From contig NZ_STFX01000024.1 in assembly GCF_005222915.1 (NCBI RefSeq), forward strand, positions 200,777-264,776: DNA of 64,000 nucleotides, read 5' to 3'. The notes beneath the pieces were generated by a model, which was not told where the DNA came from, did no database searches, and saw only the letters and a list, made by a program, of their open reading frames with translations. A program made the position numbers and the translations under genes. Positions 9,017 through 17,651 of this stretch are shown here, one piece after another (the first letter of the stretch is position 1; every line of letters begins with the position of its first letter). This DNA is from Rhizobium sp. FKL33 (GTDB taxonomy: Bacteria; Pseudomonadota; Alphaproteobacteria; Rhizobiales; Rhizobiaceae).

Positions 9017-9837
9017 ACGCCAACGCATCGCAGGCTGCGGCGATTGAGGATGATCAGGGCGTGAACGACACGATCGACGCCTTTCACTTCGGCCGCTTCT
9101 ACCTCGTCCAACCCAAGGGGCGCGGCCATCGCTCCGGCATGGACGCCATGTTGCTGGCCGCGATGGTGGATGCGGACGGGCCGATCGACGTCGCCGACCT
9201 CGGCGCGGGCGCGGGCGCGGCGGGCCTGGGCGTCGCTGCGCGGCTCGAGGCGGCGCGGGTGACGCTGGTCGAGAAATCCCCTGACATGATCGCCTATGCG
9301 GAAAAGACGCTGGCTTTGCCGGAAAACGCTCCCGTCGCCTCCCGCGCCCGGCTGATCGAGGCCGATGTGACCCTGAAAGGTCGCGAACGGGTGGCCGCGG
9401 GTCTGCCGGACGACATGTTCAACCATGTGATCATGAACCCGCCCTTCAACCATGCCGGCGACCGGCGCGCGCCGGATGGTCTGAAAGCGCAAGCGCATGT
9501 GCTGCAGGACGGGCTGTTCGACGCCTGGATCCGCACCGCCGGCGCCATCCTGAAACCCGGCGGCCAGATGTCGCTGATCGCAAGACCGGAATCGATCGCC
9601 GAGATCATGAGCGCCTGCGGCAAGCGCTTCGGCGGACTGGAATTCACGATGATCCACCCCCGCCAGGGCGAAAGCGCCATCCGGCTGCTGGTCAACGGGA
9701 TCAAGGGATCACGGGCGCGGCCGGTGTTTCGCGCACCTGTTTTCATGCATCCGGAAGGTTCGCATAAATTCCTTCCCGATGTCGACGACCTCAACAATGG
9801 CCGCGCGGCCTATCGCCGGCTCGCGCCGCGCCGCTAG
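9013..9837 (+). CDS. tRNA1(Val) A37 N6-methyltransferase-like (TrmN6/YfiC family)
   Basis: 274 residues. Class I SAM-dependent methyltransferase: glycine-rich SAM loop in DLGAGAGAAGLGVAARL (about residues 60-76) and the N6-adenine motif NPPF in HVIMNPPFNHAGDRRAPDG. The FHFGRFYLVQPKGRGHRSGMD start is the region that precedes the SAM fold in YfiC-type enzymes. Family knowledge: these methylate A37 of tRNA1(Val); the exact target here is inferred. Coupled to DUF2007 upstream and followed by the S49 peptidase. Confidence 0.85.
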   Translation: MNANASQAAAIEDDQGVNDTIDAFHFGRFYLVQPKGRGHRSGMDAMLLAAMVDADGPIDVADLGAGAGAAGLGVAARLEAARVTLVEKSPDMIAYAEKTLALPENAPVASRARLIEADVTLKGRERVAAGLPDDMFNHVIMNPPFNHAGDRRAPDGLKAQAHVLQDGLFDAWIRTAGAILKPGGQMSLIARPESIAEIMSACGKRFGGLEFTMIHPRQGESAIRLLVNGIKGSRARPVFRAPVFMHPEGSHKFLPDVDDLNNGRAAYRRLAPRR

Positions 9838-9906
9838 GGCCTTCCAAAGGGGCTCGCGCTCTCCTATATCCGTCTGAACGACCGCACGCAGGATCAGGAA
9901 CAATCA

Positions 9907-10770
9907 ATGGGTTTTCTCAGCCGTCTCATTCCCGCCCGCTTCCGCAAGAAGAAGGTCAAGATCCCTGTGGTGCGGCTGTCGGGGGTGATCCAGGCGGGGG
10001 GCAGCCAGTTCAGGCCGGCGCTCAATCTCGCCAATGTCGAGGAATTGCTGGAAGACGCTTTTGAGACCAAGAAGGCGCCGGCGGTGGCCATCGCCATCAA
10101 TTCGCCCGGCGGATCGCCGGTGCAGTCACGGCAGATCTTCTACAAGATCCGCGCGCTCGCCAAGAAGCATGAGAAGAAAGTGCTGGTGTTCGTCGAGGAT
10201 GTCGCCGCCTCCGGCGGTTATCTGATCGCGCTCGCCGGCGACGAAATCATCGCCGACCCGACCTCGATCGTCGGATCGATCGGCGTCATCTCCGGCGGCT
10301 TCGGCTTTACCGAACTGATCAAGAAAGTTGGCGTCGAACGCCGCATCTACACGGCCGGGGAAAACAAGTCGGTGCTCGATCCGTTCATGCCCGAAAAGGA
10401 AAGCGATATCGCGCATCTGAAATCGCTGCAGCTCGACGTGCACAAAGTGTTCATCGACATGGTCAAGGAAAGCCGCGCCGGCAAGCTGGCCGAGGACGAC
10501 ACGCTGTTCACCGGCCTGTTCTGGTCCGGCGAGAAGGGTCTGGCGCTCGGTCTCGTCGATGCGCTCGGCGATATGGAAACCGAACTGCGCTTGCGTTATG
10601 GTGACGATGTCGAGATCGAACAGGTCGAGGCCTCGCGCGGCTTCGTGGCCCGGATGATTTCCGGGCGTTCGACCGCGCCGCAATTGGGCGGACAAATCGG
10701 CGCCGGCGCCGCGGAAGCGGCGATCTCGACCGCGGAGGAGCGGCTCTGGTGGAGCCGATACGGACTTTAG
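9907..10770 (+). CDS. S49 family serine peptidase (SppA/SohB-like)
   Basis: 287 residues. Crotonase-like S49 fold: INSPGGSPVQSRQIFYKI, the nucleophile region EDVAASGGYLIALAGDEIIA with Ser in ASGG, and ENKSVLDPF that carries the probable catalytic Lys. Such peptidases degrade cleaved signal peptides or regulate membrane proteins. There is no clear N-terminal transmembrane helix, only a basic stretch (FRKKKVKIP), so this copy may be cytoplasmic or peripheral. The small membrane protein 9 bases downstream could be its membrane partner (inference). The same S49-small protein-glyQ order occurs in other Hyphomicrobiales as I recall. Confidence 0.88.
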   Translation: MGFLSRLIPARFRKKKVKIPVVRLSGVIQAGGSQFRPALNLANVEELLEDAFETKKAPAVAIAINSPGGSPVQSRQIFYKIRALAKKHEKKVLVFVEDVAASGGYLIALAGDEIIADPTSIVGSIGVISGGFGFTELIKKVGVERRIYTAGENKSVLDPFMPEKESDIAHLKSLQLDVHKVFIDMVKESRAGKLAEDDTLFTGLFWSGEKGLALGLVDALGDMETELRLRYGDDVEIEQVEASRGFVARMISGRSTAPQLGGQIGAGAAEAAISTAEERLWWSRYGL

Positions 10771-10779
10771 GATCTGAAC

Positions 10780-10980
10780 GTGGGTTTTTCGAAGATCATC
10801 TTCGTCGTCGTGATCGGGCTTGTCGGCTGGATGGTCTACAAGAAATTCGTCGCCGACGCATTGAAACTGGCCAAGGCCAACGCCGCCAAGCGGCGCGAGA
10901 CCGAGACCGGGGCGATCGGCACGCTGGTCAAGGATCCGGCGACGGGCGAATATCGTGTCAAGCGCCCCGACGAAGCCTAG
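10780..10980 (+). CDS. small single-pass membrane protein
   Basis: 66 residues from a GTG start 9 bases after the S49 stop. One hydrophobic helix near the N terminus (KIIFVVVIGLVGWMVYKKF), then a basic, charged cytoplasmic tail (KANAAKRRETE) ending in KDPATGEYRVKRPDEA. No recognised domain. Position and spacing argue for co-translation with the peptidase. The last 23 bases overlap the convergent P-type ATPase gene. Confidence 0.68.
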   Translation: MGFSKIIFVVVIGLVGWMVYKKFVADALKLAKANAAKRRETETGAIGTLVKDPATGEYRVKRPDEA

Positions 10981-13591
10981 AGCGCCGCCTCACCGCCTTT
11001 TCGGTCTCCATCGCCAGCAAGAGAGCTGCGGCGGGCGCGAGCAGCATCGCCCATTCCTCGAAGGTCACGGGACTGATTCCGAGCGTGCCGGAGAGGCCGG
11101 GCACATACATGGCCCCGACATGCAGAAGCTGGGTGATCGCGACGCCCGCAAGCAGCAGGGGATTTGAGAAAAAGCGCCGGCTGAACAGACTGGCCCGCTC
11201 GCTGCGGGCGCTCAGCGTCAGCACATTTTCGAACATCACGAACAGCAGAAGCAGTTCGTTGCGGATCGTCTCGATCGGCGCGCCAGCCTGAAGCCGCCAA
11301 TAATAGAGAGCAAAGCCGCCGCCGGCCATCAGCAGCGCGGCAAACACGATGCGCCCGATCATCACGCGATCGAAGATCGGCTGGTCCGGCCGGCGCGGAG
11401 GCTGAGCGAGTTCGTCGCCTTCCGCCTGTTCAGCGGCGAGCGCCACATCCTGAACGCCATTGGTGACGAGATTGAGCCAGAGAAGCTGGACGGCCAGCAG
11501 CGGCATCGGCAGGCCGAGCGGCACGGTGAACAGAAACAGCAGCACCTCCGCCGCGCCCGTCGCCACCAGCATGAAGATGACTTTGCGGATATTGGCGAAG
11601 GCGACGCGACCCTCGCGCACGCCCGCGACGATGGAGGCGAAATTGTCGTCGGTGACGATGATATCGGCGCTTTCCCGGGCGATATCCGTGCCCTTGCGGC
11701 CCATGGCGACGCCGGCATGAGCGTTTTTCAGCGCCGGCGCATCGTTGACGCCATCGCCGGTGACGGCGACGATATGTCCGCGCCGGGCCAGCGACCGGAC
11801 GATGGCGAGCTTCTGCAGCGGCTCGACCCGCGCATAAATGCGCGCCTTGGCCGTAAGCGCGTCGACCGCCGCCGGTCCCTTCGCCTCGGCCTCGGCCAGC
11901 TGCGGGCCGGTCACGATCTCGTCGTCCTCAGCCCGAAGACCGGCTTCGCGGGCTATGGCGGCGGCGGTGACCGGATCATCGCCGGTGACCACGGCCACGC
12001 CGATGCCGGCGGCGGCGCAGGCCGCCATCGCCTGGGGAACTTCCGGCCGCAGCGGGTCCTTCATGCCGGCGAGACCGAGAAAGGTCAGCCCCGCGAGATG
12101 CGCGCCGGTAAGCTGCCCGCTGGCGCCCGAGGCGATCCGGCCCTCCGCAAAGGCCAGCACCCGCAATCCGCGCTCCGCCATCGCATCCTTCTGCGCGGCC
12201 AGCAGAGCGCGATCGATCGGTTGGTCGTCTTCGCCGATCGCCATTGCGTCGGCCATGGCGGCGAGCGTTTCCGGCGCACCCTTGACGAAAATCCTGATTT
12301 CGTCGCCCGCATCATGGAAAGAGGCGGCGTATTTCAGATCCGGCTCGTAAGGGATGCGGCTGAGCAGCGGATGGTCGGCCAGCACATCGGCATGGATCAG
12401 GCCGCCTTTGCGCGCGGCGTGCAGGAGGGCGACGTCGACGCTGTCGCCCAGCCCGCGCCAGCCCTCTTCTTCCGACACCAGACTGGCTTCATTGGGAAGG
12501 CAGGCGGCGCGTAGAAGCCGCGCCATACGAGGGCCGGCCTGCGGATGGGCATGCGACAGAGGCGGCTCGTCCTCGATCGACTGAGGCGGGCGGTGATCCT
12601 CGAGCGTGATTTCGGAGCCGTCCGGCAGGAGAATGTCGGTGACGGTCAGCTCGTTCATGGTCAGCGTGCCGGTCTTGTCGGTGGCGATCATGGTGCATGA
12701 CCCCAGCGATTCGATCGCCGGCATGTTGCGCATGATCACATTGCGACGCGCCATGCGCCGCATGGCGATGGCAAGCGCCACGGTGATCGCCACCGGCAAT
12801 CCCTCGGGAATGGCGCTGACGGCGAGACCGACCGACACCATGAACAGCTCGGCAAGCGGCATGCCGCGCAGCCAGCCGGCGGCGATCAGCAGCACGGCTG
12901 CAACGAGCACCGCAATCGCCAGATTTTTCGAAAAGCGTTCAAGCCGGACGAGCAAGGGCGGGCGTTCGCTCTGGGATCCGCTGATTGCGGCGGCGATCTT
13001 ACCGAACTCGGTCGCCAGCCCCGTCGCCACCGCCTCGCCCAGACCCCGACCGCGCGTGACCATCGATCCGGAAAAGGCGGTGGAGGCCCTGAGATCGCCC
13101 TGGTCGTCGTCGCGCGGCCATTTGCGCACCGCATCGGGTTCGCCCGTCAGCAGCGACTCGTCGCAGCGGAGGTCATTGACCTCGATGAGCCTGAGATCGG
13201 CGGGCACGCGTCCGCCCGCCTCAAGGCAGACGAGATCGCCCGGAACGAGATCGCGGGCGGGAAGTTCCTGGCGCTCGCCGTCGCGGATGACGATCGCCCG
13301 CGCCTCTTCCATCTGCCGAAGCGCTGCCGCCGCCTTGCCCGCCTGAAACTCCTGCACGGCCCCGATCAGACCATTCGCCAGCAGAACCACGCCGATGAAA
13401 CCGGCATCCTCGACATCGCCGAGAAAAACCGAGAGGGCCGCGGCGGCAAGCAGGATGTAGATCAGCGGACTGAGAAACTGACGGAGAAAAACGCGAAAGA
13501 AGGACGGGGATTTCCGTTCCGGCAAGGCATTGGGGCCGAATTGGAGACGGCGCGCAGCGGCTTGATCGTTTGTCAGGCCTTGTCTGTCCAT
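10958..13591 (-). CDS. cation-transporting P-type ATPase (P2-like)
   Basis: 877 residues, inner-membrane ion pump. Domains in order: N-terminal cation-ATPase segment, actuator domain, TM helix pair with AIPEGLPVAI, phosphorylation motif DKTGTLT at residues 305-311, nucleotide-binding KGAPE, hinge TGDGVNDAPALKNA, and six C-terminal TM helices with the signature NLVTNGVQDVALA. The last belongs to a subgroup related to, but distinct from, SERCA-type Ca pumps; the ion is unknown. Odd: the actuator TGES motif reads TGEP (T149-P152). The glutamate essential for dephosphorylation is present. The gene stands alone, convergent to the S49 pair. Confidence 0.9.
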   Translation of the reverse strand: MDRQGLTNDQAAARRLQFGPNALPERKSPSFFRVFLRQFLSPLIYILLAAAALSVFLGDVEDAGFIGVVLLANGLIGAVQEFQAGKAAAALRQMEEARAIVIRDGERQELPARDLVPGDLVCLEAGGRVPADLRLIEVNDLRCDESLLTGEPDAVRKWPRDDDQGDLRASTAFSGSMVTRGRGLGEAVATGLATEFGKIAAAISGSQSERPPLLVRLERFSKNLAIAVLVAAVLLIAAGWLRGMPLAELFMVSVGLAVSAIPEGLPVAITVALAIAMRRMARRNVIMRNMPAIESLGSCTMIATDKTGTLTMNELTVTDILLPDGSEITLEDHRPPQSIEDEPPLSHAHPQAGPRMARLLRAACLPNEASLVSEEEGWRGLGDSVDVALLHAARKGGLIHADVLADHPLLSRIPYEPDLKYAASFHDAGDEIRIFVKGAPETLAAMADAMAIGEDDQPIDRALLAAQKDAMAERGLRVLAFAEGRIASGASGQLTGAHLAGLTFLGLAGMKDPLRPEVPQAMAACAAAGIGVAVVTGDDPVTAAAIAREAGLRAEDDEIVTGPQLAEAEAKGPAAVDALTAKARIYARVEPLQKLAIVRSLARRGHIVAVTGDGVNDAPALKNAHAGVAMGRKGTDIARESADIIVTDDNFASIVAGVREGRVAFANIRKVIFMLVATGAAEVLLFLFTVPLGLPMPLLAVQLLWLNLVTNGVQDVALAAEQAEGDELAQPPRRPDQPIFDRVMIGRIVFAALLMAGGGFALYYWRLQAGAPIETIRNELLLLFVMFENVLTLSARSERASLFSRRFFSNPLLLAGVAITQLLHVGAMYVPGLSGTLGISPVTFEEWAMLLAPAAALLLAMETEKAVRRRSRLRRGA

Positions 13592-13745
13592 CCTGCGGTC
13601 CTTCCCGATGTTGCGCCGAATACTGCAGGGGAAGCGTCCGACGCGCCTTGAAGCAGATCAATTTGAGCCCCACAAAATCAAGCGGATCGCTTGACAGCCG
13701 ACGGGAAATATCTAGAACATTTAGAGAACATACATGGAGGACAGC

Positions 13746-14129
13746 ATGCTCGACCATATCGGTTTTCCGGTTTCGGACTATCAACGCGCCCGCGCTTTCT
13801 ACGATGCGATCATGCCGGCCATCGGCGCGGGGCGGATGATGGAGGTGACGGCGGAGATGACGGGCGGGGCGGCGCATGCCGGCTACGGCGTCGACAAACC
13901 GGATTTCTGGATCAGCAGCGGCGGGCCGGTGACCGGCGTGCTGCATATCGCCTTCCAGGCCAAGGACCGCGCTGCGGTGCGCGCCTTCCATGAAGCTGCG
14001 ATGGCCGCAGGGGCAAGGGACAATGGCGCGCCGGGGCTGCGGCCGCATTATCACGAGAATTATTACGGCGCCTTCGTGCTCGATCCGGATGGCCATAACA
14101 TCGAAGCCGTCTGCCATCTGCCGGAGTGA
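13746..14129 (+). CDS. VOC-family protein (glyoxalase/bleomycin-resistance fold)
   Basis: 127 residues from the ATG at 13746, chosen because GGAGG sits 5 bases upstream; an in-frame ATG at 13734 would include that site in the coding region. Two paired beta-alpha-beta-beta-beta halves: LDHIGFPVSDYQRARAFYD at the start and YYGAFVLDPDGHNIEAVCH at the end, with His and Glu residues in the usual metal positions. Substrate unknown. Divergent from the ATPase gene. Confidence 0.82.
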   Translation: MLDHIGFPVSDYQRARAFYDAIMPAIGAGRMMEVTAEMTGGAAHAGYGVDKPDFWISSGGPVTGVLHIAFQAKDRAAVRAFHEAAMAAGARDNGAPGLRPHYHENYYGAFVLDPDGHNIEAVCHLPE

Positions 14130-14222
14130 TGGCGGCGGGACGCGGCGCTTGACACGGCAAGGGCCTTGACCCTTCCCGCCCGCCATGGCACTCAGCCGCC
14201 AGCAATTGCCGAGGTAGATGTC

Positions 14223-15170
14223 ATGTCCGCGATCCCTGATCATATGAACCCGAAGCGCTCGTTCCAGGCGCTGATCCTGACCCTGCATAACTATTGGGCG
14301 GACAAGGGTTGCGCGGTTCTGCAGCCTTACGACATGGAAGTGGGCGCCGGCACGTTCCATCCGGCGACCACGCTGCGCGCGCTCGGCCCCAAGCCATGGA
14401 AGGCCGCCTATGTGCAGCCGTCCCGTCGTCCCTCGGACGGACGCTATGGGGAAAACCCGAACCGGCTGCAGCATTACTATCAGTATCAGGTGATCCTGAA
14501 GCCCAATCCGTCGAACCTGCAGGAGCTCTATCTCGGCTCGCTGGCGGCGATCGGGCTGGATCCGCTCCTGCATGACATCCGCTTCGTCGAAGACGACTGG
14601 GAAAGCCCGACGCTGGGCGCCTGGGGTCTCGGCTGGGAATGCTGGTGCGACGGCATGGAAGTCAGCCAGTTCACCTATTTCCAGCAGGTCTGCGGCATCG
14701 AATGCTCGCCGGTGGCGGGCGAACTGACCTATGGTCTCGAGCGGCTCGCCATGTATGTGCAGGGCGTCGACAATGTCTACGACCTCAACTTCAATGGCCG
14801 CGAGGGCGCCGAGAAGATCTCCTATGGCGACGTCTTCCTGCAGGCCGAGCAGGAATATTCTCGGCATAACTTCGAATACGCCAATACCGAGATGCTGCAC
14901 CGGCATTTCATCGACGCCGAAAAGGAATGCCAAGCGCTGCTGGCCGCAGGCGCGCCCGGAGACCAGGACAATCAGCGCCTGCACAAATGCGTGCTGCCGG
15001 CCTATGACCAGTGCATCAAGGCGAGCCATGTTTTCAACCTGCTCGACGCGCGCGGCGTGATCTCGGTGACGGAACGCCAGAGCTATATCCTGCGCGTGCG
15101 CACGCTGGCCAAAGCCTGCGGCGAAGCCTTCCTGCTGACCGACGCCGGCGGGGTCAACTGGACGGCGTAA
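14223..15170 (+). CDS. glyQ: glycyl-tRNA synthetase alpha subunit
   Basis: Catalytic subunit of the heterotetrameric glycyl-tRNA synthetase; pairs with GlyS at 19.9 kb. 315 residues from the ATG at 14223; the frame is open to 14166 but the upstream extension has no family similarity, and GAGGT precedes 14223. Seen: [20 protein letters not shown], the [19 protein letters not shown] motif and GGVNWTA at the C terminus. A 7-bp perfect hairpin (GGACGGC-GTAA-GCCGTCC, 15160-15177) spans the stop codon. glyQ and glyS are usually adjacent; here about 4.7 kb separates them. Confidence 0.96.
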   Translation: MSAIPDHMNPKRSFQALILTLHNYWADKGCAVLQPYDMEVGAGTFHPATTLRALGPKPWKAAYVQPSRRPSDGRYGENPNRLQHYYQYQVILKPNPSNLQELYLGSLAAIGLDPLLHDIRFVEDDWESPTLGAWGLGWECWCDGMEVSQFTYFQQVCGIECSPVAGELTYGLERLAMYVQGVDNVYDLNFNGREGAEKISYGDVFLQAEQEYSRHNFEYANTEMLHRHFIDAEKECQALLAAGAPGDQDNQRLHKCVLPAYDQCIKASHVFNLLDARGVISVTERQSYILRVRTLAKACGEAFLLTDAGGVNWTA

Positions 15171-15256
15171 GCCGTCCGCCGCAGACAATTCGCATCCGGC
15201 CCTCGCCGTGATATCGACGGGGCCGGCTCCCACGCACCGCTCTTTCGGATCGCCTG

Positions 15257-16513
15257 ATGACGCTTGAGAAACTCACCATCGTCCCGACCTCCAAGCCGCT
15301 CGAAGGCCGCGTGAGCCCACCGGGCTCGAAGTCGATCACCAATCGCGCGCTGCTGCTTGCTGGCCTCGCCAAGGGCGTGAGCCGGCTGACCGGCGCGCTG
15401 AAGAGCGACGACACCCGCTATATGGCCGAGGCGCTGCGCGCCATGGGCGTGACGGTCGACGAGCCCGACGCGACAACCTTCGTCGTCACCAGCGACGGCG
15501 TCTGGAAAGAACCTGCTACGCCGTTGTTTCTCGGCAATGCCGGCACGGCGACGCGCTTCCTGACGGCGGCGGTGGCGCTCGCCAAGGGGCGCTTCGTGGT
15601 GGATGGCGACCAGCATATGCGCAAGCGGCCGATCCTGCCGCTGGTCGAGGCGCTGCGCTCGCTCGGCGTCAAGATCGAGGCGCCGACCGGCTGCCCGCCG
15701 GTGACCGTTGACGCCGAGGGACGCTTCACCACCAATCGCGTGGTGATCGACGCCGGCCTTTCCAGCCAGTATGTCTCGGCGCTGCTGATGGCCGCGCCGC
15801 TCGCCAGCGAACCCTTCGACATCGAACTCGCCGGCGCCGAGATTGGCGCGCGCGGCTATATCGACCTGACGCTCGCCTCGATGCGCGCTTTCGGCGCCGA
15901 GGTCGAGCAGACCTCGCCCGCCACCTGGCGCGTGCAGCCCACCGGCTATGTCGCCGCCGATTACCATATCGAGCCTGACGCCTCGGCCGCCACCTATCTC
16001 TGGGCGGCGGAAGCGCTCACCGGTGGCAAGATCGATATCGGCGTGGACGCCGGCGCCTTCACCCAGCCGGACGCCAAGGCCTATGAGGTCATCTCCGCCT
16101 TCCCGCATATTCCCGCCGTGATCGACGGCTCGCAGATGCAGGACGCGATCCCGACCATCGCCGTGCTCTCAGCCTTCAACGAAACGCCGGTGCGCTTCGT
16201 CGGCATCGCCAATCTGCGCGTCAAGGAATGCGACCGCATCCGCGCTTTGTCGACCGGCCTCAACGCCATCCGTCCGGGGCTGGCGACCGAAGAGGGCGAC
16301 GACCTGATCGTGGCCTCGGACCCGAGCCTGATCGGCCAGCGCCTGCCGGCCGAGATCGACACTTTCGCCGATCACCGCATCGCCATGAGCTTTGCGCTGG
16401 CCGGCCTCAAGATCGACGGCGTCACCATTCTCGATCCGCTCTGCGTGGGCAAGACCTATCCGGATTACTGGAAGGCGCTGGGCTCGCTCGGAGTGGAACT
16501 CGTCGAAGGCTGA
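15257..16513 (+). CDS. aroA: 3-phosphoshikimate 1-carboxyvinyltransferase (EPSP synthase)
   Basis: Sixth step of the shikimate pathway: transfers enolpyruvyl from PEP to shikimate-3-phosphate. 418 residues. Seen: PPGSKSITNRALLLAGLA at the N terminus, LFLGNAGTATRFL at residues 90-102, QYVSALLMAAP, and DHRIAMSFALAGL near the C terminus; this is the class I layout, not the GDKSISHR class II layout many alphaproteobacteria have. Numbering coincides with E. coli: Gly96 and Thr97 are kept, but position 99 is Thr instead of Met and 101 is Phe instead of Pro, both beside the glyphosate/PEP site. Located between glyQ and the two-component pair rather than beside cmk-rpsA. Confidence 0.93.
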   Translation: MTLEKLTIVPTSKPLEGRVSPPGSKSITNRALLLAGLAKGVSRLTGALKSDDTRYMAEALRAMGVTVDEPDATTFVVTSDGVWKEPATPLFLGNAGTATRFLTAAVALAKGRFVVDGDQHMRKRPILPLVEALRSLGVKIEAPTGCPPVTVDAEGRFTTNRVVIDAGLSSQYVSALLMAAPLASEPFDIELAGAEIGARGYIDLTLASMRAFGAEVEQTSPATWRVQPTGYVAADYHIEPDASAATYLWAAEALTGGKIDIGVDAGAFTQPDAKAYEVISAFPHIPAVIDGSQMQDAIPTIAVLSAFNETPVRFVGIANLRVKECDRIRALSTGLNAIRPGLATEEGDDLIVASDPSLIGQRLPAEIDTFADHRIAMSFALAGLKIDGVTILDPLCVGKTYPDYWKALGSLGVELVEG

Positions 16514-16632
16514 CTGGGCCATCGCCAAGCGGCTTGACGTTTGCACACGGAAGAATGACTTCGACAGTTGACAATTCGATGCCCTGATTGCGACGGTGCG
16601 GCACTCTTGCAATCCTTGCGATTGGACGGTCG

Positions 16633-17253
16633 ATGAAATTTTCTGCCTGGATCGTGCGGCGGGGGCCGCAAAGTTTTGTCGCCGCCGGTCTTGTCGCCTA
16701 TGCCTGTTGGCTGTTGGACGACACTCTCGTATTCTGGCCGAGCTGGGCTTCAGGCAACCGACTGGTGTTGGAATTCGTCTATGGGCCGGGGCCGGAAATA
16801 CTGAGCTATCTGGGGCTCATCACCTCTTTCGCCACCACGATCATCATGTCGGCCTGGATTTATGGGGCAGTGAAGCTCCTGCGGCGGGAAAACGATAACT
16901 TCAGTCTTTCACCCTGGGTCGCATCCCTGAGCATTTATGCGCCCGTGCTGATTTACATCATGCCGCTCTTCGCACTCAGTCAGATCGCCTTGCACACCAA
17001 AAGCGCCGGCGAGCAACCCGTAAAACGGCCATTTCACCTCGGAGCAATGGCCGGAGCGCTCTTCTCTTTACGCTTCATCCTTTCAAAAGCCATCACCCTG
17101 ACGCAGGAGACTCCCGTTTCGGAAAACGTCGCCCTTGCTATCGACATCAGTTCATTCGTCGTCCAACTCGCCTTCTTCGTGACGACCATCCTTTTCATGC
17201 GGCGCATGCAGCGCCTGCATCTGGACATGCTCGCCGAGAGGCCGGTCGCCTAA
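16633..17253 (+). CDS. multi-pass membrane protein of unknown function
   Basis: 206 residues from the ATG at 16633 (a TTG at 16588 is possible but adds an unlikely extension). Four to five hydrophobic segments: residues about 12-32, 50-75, 88-112, 130-150 and 165-185, separated by short charged loops. No motif I recognise; the size and topology resemble DUF4328-like proteins, but I cannot confirm this. Its GC content is a little lower than the neighbours. Stop codon overlaps the convergent response-regulator stop by three bases. Confidence 0.6.
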   Translation: MKFSAWIVRRGPQSFVAAGLVAYACWLLDDTLVFWPSWASGNRLVLEFVYGPGPEILSYLGLITSFATTIIMSAWIYGAVKLLRRENDNFSLSPWVASLSIYAPVLIYIMPLFALSQIALHTKSAGEQPVKRPFHLGAMAGALFSLRFILSKAITLTQETPVSENVALAIDISSFVVQLAFFVTTILFMRRMQRLHLDMLAERPVA

Positions 17254-17651
17254 AACTCCAGCCCCGCCGCGACCCGGTTTTCGATCCGGAGAGCGAGGCC
17301 CTGGATCTTGGCCATCAGCACATCGAAATCGATGGGCTTGGTCATGTAGTTGTCGGCGCCGGCGCGCATGCCTTCGAGCATCTTTTCCCGGTCGGCGAGC
17401 GCGGTCAGGAAGATGAAGGGCATGTTGGCGAATTGCGGATAGTTGATCTGCAATTCCGCCAGAAGCTCGGTCCCGTCCATCTCCGGCATGGTGATGTCGG
17501 AGATGACGATATCAGGCCGGTGCTGTAGAATTTTCTCCAGCCCTTCCTTGCCGTTGGAGGCCTGAAGCACGCGCAGGCCGGCGTCTTCCAACTCCTCGGT
17601 GATCAGCTCGCGGACGTCCATTTCGTCTTCGACGCAGAGAATGGTGATCAT
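17250..17651 (-). CDS. single-domain response regulator (receiver only)
   Basis: 133 residues, a complete CheY-like receiver and nothing else. Acidic pocket E8-D9, phospho-acceptor D52 in VISDITMPEMDG, switch Thr83 (FLTA), and K105 in the MTKP motif. No output domain, so it must act by protein contact. Its ATG overlaps the stop of the upstream histidine kinase by four bases, so the kinase is its cognate partner. Confidence 0.93.
   Translation of the reverse strand: MITILCVEDEMDVRELITEELEDAGLRVLQASNGKEGLEKILQHRPDIVISDITMPEMDGTELLAELQINYPQFANMPFIFLTALADREKMLEGMRAGADNYMTKPIDFDVLMAKIQGLALRIENRVAAGLEF

Noticed and set aside
13221..15233. Minus-strand frame of 670 codons across the ATPase start, VOC and glyQ genes
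   Set aside because: It runs antisense through two well-supported genes and has no domain.
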